Part shown: in pieces, positions 1-7,427 of the stretch
How the letters are laid out: the number at the start of each line of letters is the position of its first letter
How positions within the stretch are numbered: position 1 is the first letter of the stretch
Source of the DNA: Synergistaceae bacterium
GTDB taxonomy: Bacteria; Synergistota; Synergistia; Synergistales; Aminobacteriaceae
Direction: 5' to 3'
DNA: 13,733 nucleotides
Assembly (NCBI GenBank): GCA_017447325.1
Contig: JAFSNU010000449.1
Span: 1 to 13,733 of the forward strand
Position numbers and translations under genes: made by a program
The notes under the pieces: model-generated
Database searches by the model: none
What the model was told of the DNA's origin: nothing
What the model saw: the letters and a program-made list of their open reading frames with translations, nothing else

Positions 1-1967
1 TTATTGCGGCAGTTGCGGCGTTAGTTGCGGCGGGCTGGTGGCTTTATAACAACTGGGACAAAGTTGTTAATGCAATCGGCGCGGCGTGGGACTGGCTGAA
101 AAATATTTTTATTTCAGGCTGGGAATGGATTAAAAGCTTATTTAGCTTTGAGTGGATAAGCAGCTCATGGGACGCTGCTTGCGATGCGGTAAGCGCGGGC
201 TGGGAGCTGCTGAAGAGTTTATTTAATTTTGACTGGCTGAATAATATATTTGACGGCGTGATAAGCGGCTGGAACAAGCTTGTGAAAGTTATTAAAGCCG
301 GCTGGAATAAATTCACGAAAATTTTCACGCTTGATAGTTTAAAAAATATCTGGCAGGGACTTGTGACCGGCTGGGAGAGCGTAAAGACTTGGATATTAAG
401 CGGCTGGGAAAGCTTTAAAAATTGGATAACGCCCGACTGGCTGAAAAATTTTTGGAGCGTATTAGTCTCGAGCTGGGAGAGCGCAAAAAATTTAGTTGCT
501 CAGGGCTGGGAGAGTTTAAAGAATTTATTTAGTCTTGAGACTTTAGCGAGTGTATGGGACGGCTTAATATCAGGCTGGGATAATGCGAAAGCAAAACTAA
601 CGCAGTACTGGAATAATTTTAAAAATATTTTCACGGTAGAAAATTTAGGGAAAATTTGGGACAGCTTGCTTGAAGGCTGGGATCGCGTAAAAATTTTAAT
701 CGCTCAAGGCTGGGAGAATTTAAAAAATTCTTTTGTTGGAGAATGGGCGGGGAATATTTGGAACGGACTTGTGACAGCTTGGGACAGCGCGAAAAGTTTA
801 ATAGCTCAGGGCTGGGACAGCTTGAAGAATTTATTTACGCTTGAGAGTTTAAATAATATTTGGGACAGCTTTAAATCAGGCTTTGAGGCCGCGAAAAATT
901 TAATCAGCTCAGGCTGGGAGCTATTAAAAAATTCTTTTATCGGCGAGTGGGCAGCTAATGTTTGGAGCAGTTTTAAATCAAGCTTTAGCACGGCAAAAGA
1001 ATTTATTAATTCAGGCTGGGAGAGCTTGAAAAATATTTTTAGCTCTGAAACTTTAAGCAAAGTCTGGGACGGCTTTAGCAGCGCGTTCAGCGGTGCGATA
1101 GGATTTATTAAAAAGACGTGGACTGAAGTTGCGAACTGGATGGGCAGCGCTTTAAATAATATTTGGGGCGGCATCACAGGCGCATGGGACTGGATCTGGG
1201 GCAATTCAGAAAAGACAGAGCAGCAGACTGTTCAAGCTCAGACTAAAGACCTGACTATTTTAAATAAAATGTATGAGGGCTTTGAGGCGAAAGTTCAAGA
1301 GATGACTAACGCTTGGAACCCGTTTAAAAAATCTTTAGGCGAGGGCTTTCAGAATATTTTTAATATCATGAAGCAGGTCGGCGATATTATTCGGACGCAT
1401 GTTATTACGGCAGTCATGGAATTAAAATCGTCTTTAGATTTATTGCAGTCAGGAATTGAAAATCTTTCGCGCATTGGCAATATTAGCCTTAACATTCCGG
1501 CAAGTCAGGTGCAAGAAAGCGCAAGGGCTCAGGGCGCAGCCGCAGGGATTGATAAGTCGTTTAAGTTTCATGCACTCGGCGGAATTTTCACGCAGCCGCA
1601 TATGGGACTTGTAGCTGAGGCCGGCCCGGAGGCTATTATTCCGTTGAGCGACCCGTCAAGAGGCGTGCCGTTGTTAAATCAAGCCGCTGATATTTTAGGC
1701 ATGAATAATTTTGCGATGCCGGAGTTTAAAGAGAATGCGTCGGCGGGAATTTTAGCGGGCTTATCGCGTAATAATCAAGCTGAGAGTTTTAATGAGCCGC
1801 AGGCTGAGAGACGTGAACACAGAGCTGCACAGGCTAATAATAATATGAATGTAAGAATGGAGGCGGTGACGACCCCTGTGTATCTTGACGGCGATTTAAT
1901 CGGTGAGTTTATCACGAGATTTTTCGAACATCAAGAGATGCGGAGCGGCGCACCGGCGTTAGCTTAA
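1..1967 (+). CDS. Phage tail tape measure protein, C-terminal part (5' end outside window)
   Basis: The protein sets tail length and occupies the tail tube before DNA ejection. The reading frame is open from base 3 with no stop, so the gene starts upstream of the window; an internal GTG at 258 is not a real start. The visible part begins with a hydrophobic stretch (IAAVAALVAAGWWLY), common in tape measures. It then has a Trp-rich repeat region (201-1118) and a second Trp-rich, helical-looking segment to about 1210. A long helical region follows. Near the C-terminus is ALGGIFTQPHMGLVAEAGPE followed by AIIPLS, a signature seen at the end of many phage tape measure proteins. Regularly spaced Trp/Phe residues are also known in this family. 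The stop at 1965-1967 is one base before the next gene. Family assignment is strong; which virus type it belongs to comes only from the neighbours. Confidence 0.92.
   Translation, partial: IAAVAALVAAGWWLYNNWDKVVNAIGAAWDWLKNIFISGWEWIKSLFSFEWISSSWDAACDAVSAGWELLKSLFNFDWLNNIFDGVISGWNKLVKVIKAGWNKFTKIFTLDSLKNIWQGLVTGWESVKTWILSGWESFKNWITPDWLKNFWSVLVSSWESAKNLVAQGWESLKNLFSLETLASVWDGLISGWDNAKAKLTQYWNNFKNIFTVENLGKIWDSLLEGWDRVKILIAQGWENLKNSFVGEWAGNIWNGLVTAWDSAKSLIAQGWDSLKNLFTLESLNNIWDSFKSGFEAAKNLISSGWELLKNSFIGEWAANVWSSFKSSFSTAKEFINSGWESLKNIFSSETLSKVWDGFSSAFSGAIGFIKKTWTEVANWMGSALNNIWGGITGAWDWIWGNSEKTEQQTVQAQTKDLTILNKMYEGFEAKVQEMTNAWNPFKKSLGEGFQNIFNIMKQVGDIIRTHVITAVMELKSSLDLLQSGIENLSRIGNISLNIPASQVQESARAQGAAAGIDKSFKFHALGGIFTQPHMGLVAEAGPEAIIPLSDPSRGVPLLNQAADILGMNNFAMPEFKENASAGILAGLSRNNQAESFNEPQAERREHRAAQANNNMNVRMEAVTTPVYLDGDLIGEFITRFFEHQEMRSGAPALA
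201..1118 (+). repeat. Nine tandem 34-residue (102-base) Trp repeats inside the tape measure gene
   Basis: Units start with a Trp codon at 201, 303, 405, 507, 609, 711, 813, 915 and 1017; each is exactly 102 bases. The loose pattern is W-x3-K-N-x-F, Trp (or Phe) at position 17, a second aromatic, usually Trp, at about 24, and often Gly at 34. Two shorter related units precede them (11 residues from 87, 27 residues from 120), and a diverged Trp-rich segment follows from 1119. The DNA has diverged between units more than the protein spacing has, so spacing rather than sequence seems conserved. In tape measures such repeats are expected to be helical and to add a fixed length increment. Confidence 0.93.
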
Positions 1968-1968
1968 A

Positions 1969-2523
1969 ATGGACGACGAAGAATATCAAGGCGCATTAGG
2001 TGACTGGGGCGACGAAGAGTATGACGGCGCATTAGGCAACTGGGACGGAGAGAGCAGCGGCGGCGGCGAAGAGAGCGGCGCTATTGCCGACGTTGACAGC
2101 GGGGACATTATACACTTTAAAATTAATCCCGAAAGCATTGAGGACAGCAAGGATACAAGCTATGCGAACATAGAAATACCAGGCATGAGCCACCCGCGTT
2201 ATCAGTTCACGGGCGGAGGCGAGCGCGTATTATCATTTAGCATTTATTTGCATGAGGGCGCGGGCGACGACGTTGGAAGTTCGTTAAAATTATTGCGCTC
2301 GTGGCTGTACGCTGATTATTCGGAGGGCAAATTAAACGACCCGCCGAAGAAGTTATTAATTATATTCGGCGATAACTGGCCGGACGAGGTCTGGCTGCTG
2401 CGCTCTTTAAGAATTACGCACAACAAGCTTGATAAAAGTTTAAACAGCATTTATGCGGAAGCTGAATTAGAGTTTATAGAATTTATAGACGAGAGTATCG
2501 GGGCGGGTGATGTGAGAGCATGA
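1969..2523 (+). CDS. CIS-tube-type tail tube/baseplate hub adaptor protein
   Basis: This 184-residue protein has the core of the contractile injection system tube-adaptor family (CIS_tube, Afp7-like N-terminal domain). Visible features are HFKINPESIEDS, a Y-x-N-I-E-I-P-G-M segment, the YQFTGGGERVLSFSIYL strand pair, PPKKLLIIFGDNW, and the final strand AEAELEFIEF. In related systems this protein joins the inner tube to the spike hub; the LysM module often fused to it appears here as the separate next gene. The first 40 residues are an unusual Asp/Glu/Gly-rich extension holding two near-identical 12-residue copies. It begins one base after the tape measure stop and overlaps the next gene by four bases (ATGA). 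The family call is fairly sure; the role of the N-terminal extension is unknown. Confidence 0.8.
   Translation: MDDEEYQGALGDWGDEEYDGALGNWDGESSGGGEESGAIADVDSGDIIHFKINPESIEDSKDTSYANIEIPGMSHPRYQFTGGGERVLSFSIYLHEGAGDDVGSSLKLLRSWLYADYSEGKLNDPPKKLLIIFGDNWPDEVWLLRSLRITHNKLDKSLNSIYAEAELEFIEFIDESIGAGDVRA
1975..2046 (+). repeat. Tandem 36-base in-frame duplication (DEEYxGALGxW)
   Basis: Two adjacent 12-codon copies (1975-2010 and 2011-2046) encode DEEYQGALGDWG and DEEYDGALGNWD. They lie at the extreme N-terminus of the tube adaptor, outside its recognisable domain. Codon differences between the copies (for example GGT versus GGC) show the duplication is not brand new. Confidence 0.9.
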
Positions 2524-2825
2524 GCAAACTTGACAGCACAAGCCGTTATAATTATTCAACTTTATATTTGGATAAGAACAACGGCGATTTTTTCGGAACG
2601 AGGCAAGCGTTGCGGCTCAGGCCTCACAAGACCGATTTATTTCATCAAGTCACGGACGCTGATAAAAGACGCATTGATTTAATTGCTTATAAATATTATA
2701 AGGACGTGAGGCTTTGGTGGATTATAGCTGAAGTGAATAATATTTCAAATCCGCTGGAGCTTCAGACCGGCCTGATATTAAGAGTGCCGAGCTATGAGCG
2801 CGTGATGCTTGAGGTTGTGAATTAA
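2520..2825 (+). CDS. LysM/gp53-like baseplate protein
   Basis: This 101-residue protein carries the DRRIDLIAYKYYKDVRLWWI segment followed by IAEVNNISNPLELQTG and LILRVPS. That pattern is characteristic of the small LysM-like or T4 gp53-like baseplate proteins found between tape measure and hub genes (compare tail protein X and the XkdP-type LysM proteins). Such proteins probably help fix the hub to the tube or the wedges. It overlaps the upstream gene by four bases, which supports translational coupling, and ends two bases before the hub gene. There is no signal peptide or membrane segment, consistent with an intracellular structural protein. Whether it acts like gp53, protein X or XkdP cannot be decided from sequence alone. 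Confidence 0.78.
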   Translation: MSKLDSTSRYNYSTLYLDKNNGDFFGTRQALRLRPHKTDLFHQVTDADKRRIDLIAYKYYKDVRLWWIIAEVNNISNPLELQTGLILRVPSYERVMLEVVN

Positions 2826-2827
2826 AG

Positions 2828-4093
2828 ATGAGCGTTGATACTTTCGCGCCGATTTTTATAATCGAGATTGACGGGCAAGAGCTGAGCGTTGATATTAGTT
2901 CGCATATCGAAAGATTTAGCTATGACGACGATGAAGAGAAAATGGACGAGCTGAGGATTACGATATGCGATTTAGATTTTAGTTTTATAGACAACGAGCA
3001 GCTTCAAGAGGGGAAAGAGATTAAAGCCCGCTGGGGCTATCTCGGCAACATGTCAGAGATGAAGACCTGTACGATTAAGGAAATTAATTACACGTTCGGC
3101 AATGACAGAGTTGCGAGAATAGATATTACAGCTTTGGACAAAGGCCATAAACTAACAGGCCGCGCCGCGCGAACTTGTTGGAGCAATAAGAAAATCGCTG
3201 ATGTAGTGAGTGACATTGCGAGCAAACATAATTTCACGCCTAAAGTAAATATTAAAGAAGATGTGCAGCTTGAGTTTTTAAGTCAAGGCGGCAAGTCTGA
3301 CTGGGTGTTTTTGAAAGAACTTGCGGCTGAAACGGGCTGCGTGTTTTATGTGAGCAACGACGAGCTGCACTTTGAGCCCGATGAAGTGAGCGAGCCGGTT
3401 CGAAAGTTCACATGGGGCAAGGACGGCGACGGCTATTTGCAGAGCTTTAGAATTAGTTTGAACGCAGAGAAAGGCAAAGGCACGGCAAGAGCTACAGAGA
3501 GCGCGGGGCTTAATCCGTTGAGCAAGAAGAAGATTAAAGAGACGAGCAAGGCTGAAAGCTCAGGCTCAAGCGTTAGAGTTGTAGCGTTAGGAGACAAGCC
3601 CGTGAGTGAGAATAATAAAGGCGGCGGGGCTTTAGCTGATAATAAAGTCGGCAGTGAGACGGCTTTAAAAGCTAAGGACGACGAGGCGGGGCGAGTTAAA
3701 GCAACACCGGCTAATAACGCAGAGACGGCGAAACTCGCAGCTCAGGGCAAAGTTGCTAAAGCGGCAATGCAAAATTTGGAAGCAAGCGCGTCTATAATCG
3801 GACTGCCGTATTTAAAGGCTAAAGACACTATTACTATAGAGAATTTAGGCGGAAGATTTTCCGGCGACTGGCGAATTAAGAAACTCACGCACAGCATTTC
3901 ACGGAGCGGGTACACTTGCAGCTTGACGTTAGCAAAGAGCAACACGGGCAGCGGCGGCGGGAGCAGTGACAAGAAGCCTGATGCCGCGCCTAAGACAGCT
4001 AAAAATAATAATGCAAAGCCGGCTGATAATAAAGCAAGTAATAAAAAGCCGCCGAGCCGGACTGTAGATTTGAGCAAAACAGGGTGGAAATAA
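2828..4093 (+). CDS. Baseplate hub protein, late control protein D (gpD/gp27/VgrG-like)
   Basis: The 421-residue protein matches the phage late control D family, the trimeric hub that holds the spike. Residues about 1-95 form the first domain (PIFIIEIDGQELSVDISSHI, then the DELRITICDLDFSFID and KARWGYLG segments). Residues about 110-205 form the second (KKIADVVSDIASKHNF, SDWVFLKELAAETGCVFYVS). Residues about 320-370 resemble the family's closing beta domain (YLKAKDTITIENLGGRFSGD, WRIKKLTHSISRSGYTCSLT). Between them, about residues 220-310, is a Lys/Ala/Gly/Ser-rich low-complexity linker, and the last 50 residues are a similar basic tail with repeated Asn, Lys and Pro. It starts two bases after the previous stop and ends three bases before the spike gene. 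The low-complexity parts look lineage specific. Confidence 0.9.
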   Translation: MSVDTFAPIFIIEIDGQELSVDISSHIERFSYDDDEEKMDELRITICDLDFSFIDNEQLQEGKEIKARWGYLGNMSEMKTCTIKEINYTFGNDRVARIDITALDKGHKLTGRAARTCWSNKKIADVVSDIASKHNFTPKVNIKEDVQLEFLSQGGKSDWVFLKELAAETGCVFYVSNDELHFEPDEVSEPVRKFTWGKDGDGYLQSFRISLNAEKGKGTARATESAGLNPLSKKKIKETSKAESSGSSVRVVALGDKPVSENNKGGGALADNKVGSETALKAKDDEAGRVKATPANNAETAKLAAQGKVAKAAMQNLEASASIIGLPYLKAKDTITIENLGGRFSGDWRIKKLTHSISRSGYTCSLTLAKSNTGSGGGSSDKKPDAAPKTAKNNNAKPADNKASNKKPPSRTVDLSKTGWK

Positions 4094-4096
4094 ATC

Positions 4097-4606
4097 ATGA
4101 GCGAAGAATTAGAATTAGCGGGCAAACATAGAGGCATAGTCGTTGACAATAATGACCCGTTGAAGTTAGGGCGTTTAAAGGTTCGAGTGGACGCAGCATA
4201 CGGCGAGCAGCCCGTTGAGAATTTGCCGTGGGCGTGGCCGTGTTTTGCTTACGGGGGAATGCCGCAAATGGCTTTATACACAGTGCCGGAAGTCGGAGCG
4301 GGCGTGTGGCTTGAATTTCAGTATAAAGACGGACGGCCTGACCCGACCTATCCCGTTTGGACTGGCGTGTGGCTTGCGGAGAGTGAAACACCGTCGCAAG
4401 TTGCAAGCGGGGCAGAGGACGCGCATTGCTATAAAGTCTTGAAGACTGCAAGCGGACATGCGTTGACTTTCTGCGATAAAGACGGCGAGGAGTTTATAAA
4501 GCTTGAGGACAAGAACGGCAGCTATATTTTATTTAAGGACGGCAAAATTTTTATTAACGCCCCGAATGAGATTAAAGAGACGGCGGGTGTGATTAATTTG
4601 AATTAA
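4097..4606 (+). CDS. Baseplate spike/assembly protein V (gpV/gp5-like OB-fold)
   Basis: This 169-residue protein fits the Phage_base_V family, the OB-fold base of the membrane-piercing spike. Diagnostic segments are GIVVDNNDPLKLGRLKVRVD near the N-terminus, LPWAWPCFAYGG, and VPEVGAGVWLEFQYKDGRPD followed by PVWTGVW. After the OB fold, residues about 120-169 show short alternating strands (FIKLEDKNGSYILF, GKIFINAPNEIK), consistent with a brief beta-prism or helix rather than a long needle. There is no lysozyme domain, unlike T4 gp5. It sits directly between the hub and a separate PAAR gene, so the likely complex is hub, this spike and a PAAR cap. The 24-base gap to the next gene holds that gene's Shine-Dalgarno. 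Confidence 0.9.
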   Translation: MSEELELAGKHRGIVVDNNDPLKLGRLKVRVDAAYGEQPVENLPWAWPCFAYGGMPQMALYTVPEVGAGVWLEFQYKDGRPDPTYPVWTGVWLAESETPSQVASGAEDAHCYKVLKTASGHALTFCDKDGEEFIKLEDKNGSYILFKDGKIFINAPNEIKETAGVINLN

Positions 4607-4630
4607 ATATTTTGAGGAGAGTGAATTATC

Positions 4631-4933
4631 ATGCCGCCAGCAGCAAGATTAAATGACATTTGCACAGGACACGCGTGTTTCCCGCCGAGAGCTAACGTAC
4701 AGGGCAGCCCGAACGTGTTCACTAATTCACGGCCTAATCATAGGCAGGGCGACGCGTGGAGCGTTCATTGCTGCACACATCCGGACGTGCCGCATGGATG
4801 TCATGGGAGCGTGCTTGCAAGCGGGAGCGGGAGTGTCTATATTAACGGCAAGCAGGCGGGGCGCATAGGTGACCCTGTAGCTTGCGGCGGGACTGTCGCG
4901 ACGGGAAGCGGCAATGTGTTTATCGGAGGATAA
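4631..4933 (+). CDS. PAAR-domain spike tip protein
   Basis: This 100-residue protein is essentially a lone PAAR domain, the sharp metal-binding cone on the end of contractile spikes. It starts with the namesake PPAAR, then LNDICTGH, a GSPNVFTNSRPNHRQGD loop, a Cys/His-rich centre (VHCCTHPDVPHGCHG, residues 45-59), GSGSVYINGKQAGRIGDPVA and a closing GSGNVFIGG. His and Cys residues (His14, His50, His55, Cys57, Cys85 among others) are candidates for the metal site; I cannot say which bind. GAGGAG at 4613-4618 lies 12 bases before the ATG. It has no C-terminal effector extension, so it is a structural tip and not a toxin carrier. Confidence 0.93.
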   Translation: MPPAARLNDICTGHACFPPRANVQGSPNVFTNSRPNHRQGDAWSVHCCTHPDVPHGCHGSVLASGSGSVYINGKQAGRIGDPVACGGTVATGSGNVFIGG

Positions 4934-4951
4934 GAAAATGAGGTGATATAA

Positions 4952-5350
4952 ATGTGGCGCGGAATTGCGTACCCTGTTAAACAAGGCGACAAGGGATTAT
5001 TTAACGAGGCGAGCGATATTAATTTAATTCAAGGAAATATTTTGCAGATTTTAGGCACTCGCAAGGGTGAGCGCGTCATGCTGCCGGAGTTCGGCTCGCG
5101 CATAATGGATTTTATCTTTGAGCCGTTAGACCATGCGGCCTGCGCGTTAATTAGGTTCGAGGCGATACGCGCTATTAAAGCATGGGAGCCGCGAATTATC
5201 TTAAATAAAAAATTAACGCGGGCGAGAGCTTATCCGTCAAAATTCGCCGTCGTGCTTCATTTGAGATTTTATTTAAAGCCGAGAAGTGAAATTTATAAAT
5301 ACTCAGTCGAGATAAGCCGGACTGGAGGTGTGCGCGGATGGCTGGGTTAA
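4952..5350 (+). CDS. gp25-like baseplate wedge protein
   Basis: The 132-residue protein belongs to the GPW/gp25 family, a conserved baseplate wedge component from which sheath assembly begins. Visible signatures are NLIQGNILQILGTRKGERVM, then LPEFGSRIMDFIFEP, and AIKAWEPRI, containing the EPR motif typical of gp25 proteins. Its length is normal for the family (about 110-140). A Shine-Dalgarno GAGGTGAT at 4941-4948 precedes the ATG closely. The last 13 bases overlap the start of the baseplate J gene, which suggests coupled translation; gp25 and J proteins are usually adjacent and interact in the wedge. Confidence 0.92.
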   Translation: MWRGIAYPVKQGDKGLFNEASDINLIQGNILQILGTRKGERVMLPEFGSRIMDFIFEPLDHAACALIRFEAIRAIKAWEPRIILNKKLTRARAYPSKFAVVLHLRFYLKPRSEIYKYSVEISRTGGVRGWLG

Positions 5351-6555
5351 AACGTTTTAGCTATATAGACAAAGACCACGCGGCGATTGTTGAAGACTGC
5401 ATAGCAAGGATTAAAGAAGTTTACGGCGCGGACGCATGGAATGATTTCGAGGAAGATAATTCAGGCGTTATGCTTGTCGAGGCGTTTGCTTATATTGCCG
5501 ACTTATTATTATTCTATTTAGACCGGCAGGCAAACGAAGTCTATTTGCCGACTGTGACAGAACGGCAGAATTTAATTAATTTATGTAAATTAACCGCTTA
5601 CACGCCGTCCGGTGCAAAAGCAGCTCAGGCTGATATTAGAGTGAGCATTAAAGAGCCGCATGATACTGATGTTGTACTGCCTAAAGGCGCGCAGATTGAA
5701 ACGCAAAGCGGCGTGATGTTCGAGACGCAGGATGAAGCGAGAATTAAAGCCGGTGAGTTAAGCGTTACAGTAGGAGCAATAGAGGGCGAGACGCATGAAG
5801 ATATTATAGGCGTGTCGAACGGTGAGGCCTATCAAGAATTTTATTTGCCGTTAGCCGGTGTAATAGAAGTTGTGAGTTTGAGCGTCGGCGAGTATGACTG
5901 GGAAGCAGTCGAAAGCCTTGCAGATCACTTAGCGGGCGAAAAGATTTTCACGGCAGAGCTTGACGCATGGGGCAGAGTTCGAATTACTTTCGGCGACGGA
6001 GTGAACGGCTTAATCCCACGGACGGGCGAACGTATCAGCGTCGTTTATAGAGTCGGCGGCGGAGTTCAGGGCAACGTCGCGCCTAATACTTTAACGAGCA
6101 TGAGGGATATTGCGCTTGATGAGCAGGGCAATAATGTGCCGGTGAGCGTCACTAATTTGAACTGGGCTTCGGGCGGGGCAGAGCCTCAGAGCATGGAGAG
6201 CATTAAAAAGCAAGCGCCGTTATGGTTCGCTACTCAGCAAAGATGCGTGACACAGGCCGATTATGAGACTTTTGCCGTGAATTTTAATTCGCCGGAAGCA
6301 GGCCGAATTGCTAAAGCTCATGCTGTGGCAAGAGTGAAAGACGGCGAGGCAAATGTAATTAGAATTTATGTTTTGACTTACGGGCAGGACGAAAACAGCG
6401 TCGCAATGCCTACGCAAGCCCTGAAAGATAAATTACTTGAGTATTTGAATAAATATAAAATGCTCACGGACTGGCTCGAAATTGAAAACGGATTTTGGAG
6501 CAGTATAAATAAAATTTTAAATTGTAAGTCTCTCTTGCGTATGAAAATAAAGTAA
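5338..6555 (+). CDS. Baseplate J protein (gpJ/gp6-like), C-terminally truncated
   Basis: This 405-residue protein matches the baseplate J family, the wedge proteins that form the ring of the baseplate. Characteristic segments are NSGVMLVEAFAYIADLLLFY, DRQANEVYLPTVTERQN, VVLPKGAQIETQSG, VRITFGDGVNGLIPRTGE, the GGGVQGNVAPNTLTSM loop, VTQADYETFA and MLTDWLEIENG. Start choice is clear: GGAGGTG at 5324-5330, seven bases before ATG. After Gly at about residue 384 family members normally continue through another alpha/beta domain. Here the reading switches to AT-rich codons giving about 20 unrelated-looking residues (NKILNCKSLLRMKIK) and stops. No continuation appears in other frames before the next gene. 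I read this as a deletion or insertion junction near 6490-6500; the truncated protein is probably non-functional. Confidence 0.88.
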   Translation: MAGLKRFSYIDKDHAAIVEDCIARIKEVYGADAWNDFEEDNSGVMLVEAFAYIADLLLFYLDRQANEVYLPTVTERQNLINLCKLTAYTPSGAKAAQADIRVSIKEPHDTDVVLPKGAQIETQSGVMFETQDEARIKAGELSVTVGAIEGETHEDIIGVSNGEAYQEFYLPLAGVIEVVSLSVGEYDWEAVESLADHLAGEKIFTAELDAWGRVRITFGDGVNGLIPRTGERISVVYRVGGGVQGNVAPNTLTSMRDIALDEQGNNVPVSVTNLNWASGGAEPQSMESIKKQAPLWFATQQRCVTQADYETFAVNFNSPEAGRIAKAHAVARVKDGEANVIRIYVLTYGQDENSVAMPTQALKDKLLEYLNKYKMLTDWLEIENGFWSSINKILNCKSLLRMKIK

Positions 6556-6621
6556 TGTATATTAAATTTTAAAATTTATTTTATTAATTAAAAAATAAAA
6601 ATTAATAAGGAGAGTTGCAGT

Positions 6622-6930
6622 ATGGCTCAAAAATTTTTGCGCTCATGGCTGTTAGTGTTGCTGCTAATTTTGCTTGCGTTGCCGGCAAAGGCAGATGTCC
6701 CTATCGATTCGGCGCACTTTCCTGACGCTGCGTTTCGAGAGGCTGTCCGCGTATGGGATACGGGCTATCGAGGCTCTACCGGCAACTGGATCGGCGTAAA
6801 CGACGGAGTTCTACATCCTGATGAAATAGCAAGGGCAACAGATATTACAGTTTTTTCGCCTGCGTCATCGCTTAAGGGCATAGAATATTTTCATGCTTTG
6901 AAAAACTTGTCAGCCGCAACGGCAATTTGA
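6622..6930 (+). CDS. Fragment 1 of the broken gene: signal peptide and start of LRR region
   Basis: The 102-residue product begins MAQKFLRSW followed by a Leu-rich hydrophobic core and LPAKA, a classic signal peptide with likely cleavage after AKA (residue 24). The mature start, VPIDSAHFPDAAFREAV, then NDGVLHPDEIARATDI and SLKGIEYFHALKNLS, is the usual lead-in of bacterial Cys/Asn-type LRR proteins; the D-x-N-D-G-x-L-x-x-x-E part resembles an EF-hand loop. The last residues (AATAI) are out of frame and not genuine. If translated as is, the cell would export only a short stub lacking any repeat. Confidence 0.6.
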   Translation: MAQKFLRSWLLVLLLILLALPAKADVPIDSAHFPDAAFREAVRVWDTGYRGSTGNWIGVNDGVLHPDEIARATDITVFSPASSLKGIEYFHALKNLSAATAI

Positions 6931-7427
6931 CGAGCGTTAATCTCAGTAATAATCCTGGGATAGGAGTGTTGACCCTAGACTATCACAAATTAACACAGAT
7001 TAACGTCAGCAACTTGTCGGGGCTTCATCATTTTCACTGCATAGGCAACGAGCTTACTGCGCTTGATGTGACGCAAAATCCTGCGTTGACTGCTTTATAT
7101 TGCGACAATAATCATATTACTGAACTTGATTTAAGCCGCAATAAAGCTTTAACAGAAGTTCACTGCTACGGTCAAACGGCCAAGGGCTTAATAGTCAAGG
7201 CGACGGATAAGGGCTATGAAGTAGATATTAAAGACTACGTTAAAAATCTTGAAAATCTTGACGTGTATTCATTTCAGGCCAATCATCGCAATGAGCCGTT
7301 TGTTTCATACGAGGACGGCGTCGTAACTTTTTCAGAACTGCCGGAGAATGTGACTTATTTTTATCGCACTCATTCGCCGAATAACGCATTAATGGACGTC
7401 ACTATAGAGCGTTCTCTTATTATTTAA
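6927..7427 (+). CDS. Fragment 2 of the broken gene: leucine-rich repeats
   Basis: This piece continues the protein in a shifted frame and ends at the TAA at 7425-7427. It contains about four leucine-rich repeats of about 21 residues, best seen in LTALDVTQNPALTALYCDN and ITELDLSRNKALTEVHCYG, with the conserved Leu, Asn and Cys positions. About 80 residues of beta-rich sequence follow. Such LRRs form curved solenoids that usually bind proteins or glycans. The nominal start is TTG at 6927, lying in the middle of a repeat and with no Shine-Dalgarno, so it is not an independent gene. Confidence 0.55.
   Translation: MTSVNLSNNPGIGVLTLDYHKLTQINVSNLSGLHHFHCIGNELTALDVTQNPALTALYCDNNHITELDLSRNKALTEVHCYGQTAKGLIVKATDKGYEVDIKDYVKNLENLDVYSFQANHRNEPFVSYEDGVVTFSELPENVTYFYRTHSPNNALMDVTIERSLII

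Noticed and set aside
258..260. GTG as the start of the tape measure gene
   Set aside because: The frame is open back to base 3 with matching Trp-repeat sequence and a hydrophobic segment, so the GTG is internal and the gene is cut by the window edge.
44..1204. Long open frames on the - strand opposite the tape measure repeats
   Set aside because: They mirror the repeat of the + strand gene, have no ribosome sites, and their products are only repeated Ser/Gln/Leu/Phe-rich sequence.
4095..4459. Overlapping open frames on both strands within the spike gene
   Set aside because: The gpV-like frame has clear family motifs; the others are shadow frames without starts supported by a ribosome site.
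1..6555. Extracellular contractile injection system (Afp/PVC type) or T6SS instead of a phage tail
   Set aside because: The tape measure comes before the hub genes and the order follows PBSX-like prophages; no AAA+ ATPase or T6SS membrane-complex gene is visible. With most of the locus outside the window, a tailocin cannot be excluded.
6563..6578. Perfect 16-base palindrome after the truncated baseplate J gene as a terminator
   Set aside because: It consists only of A and T, would form a very weak hairpin, and similar A/T palindromes occur in other gaps here.
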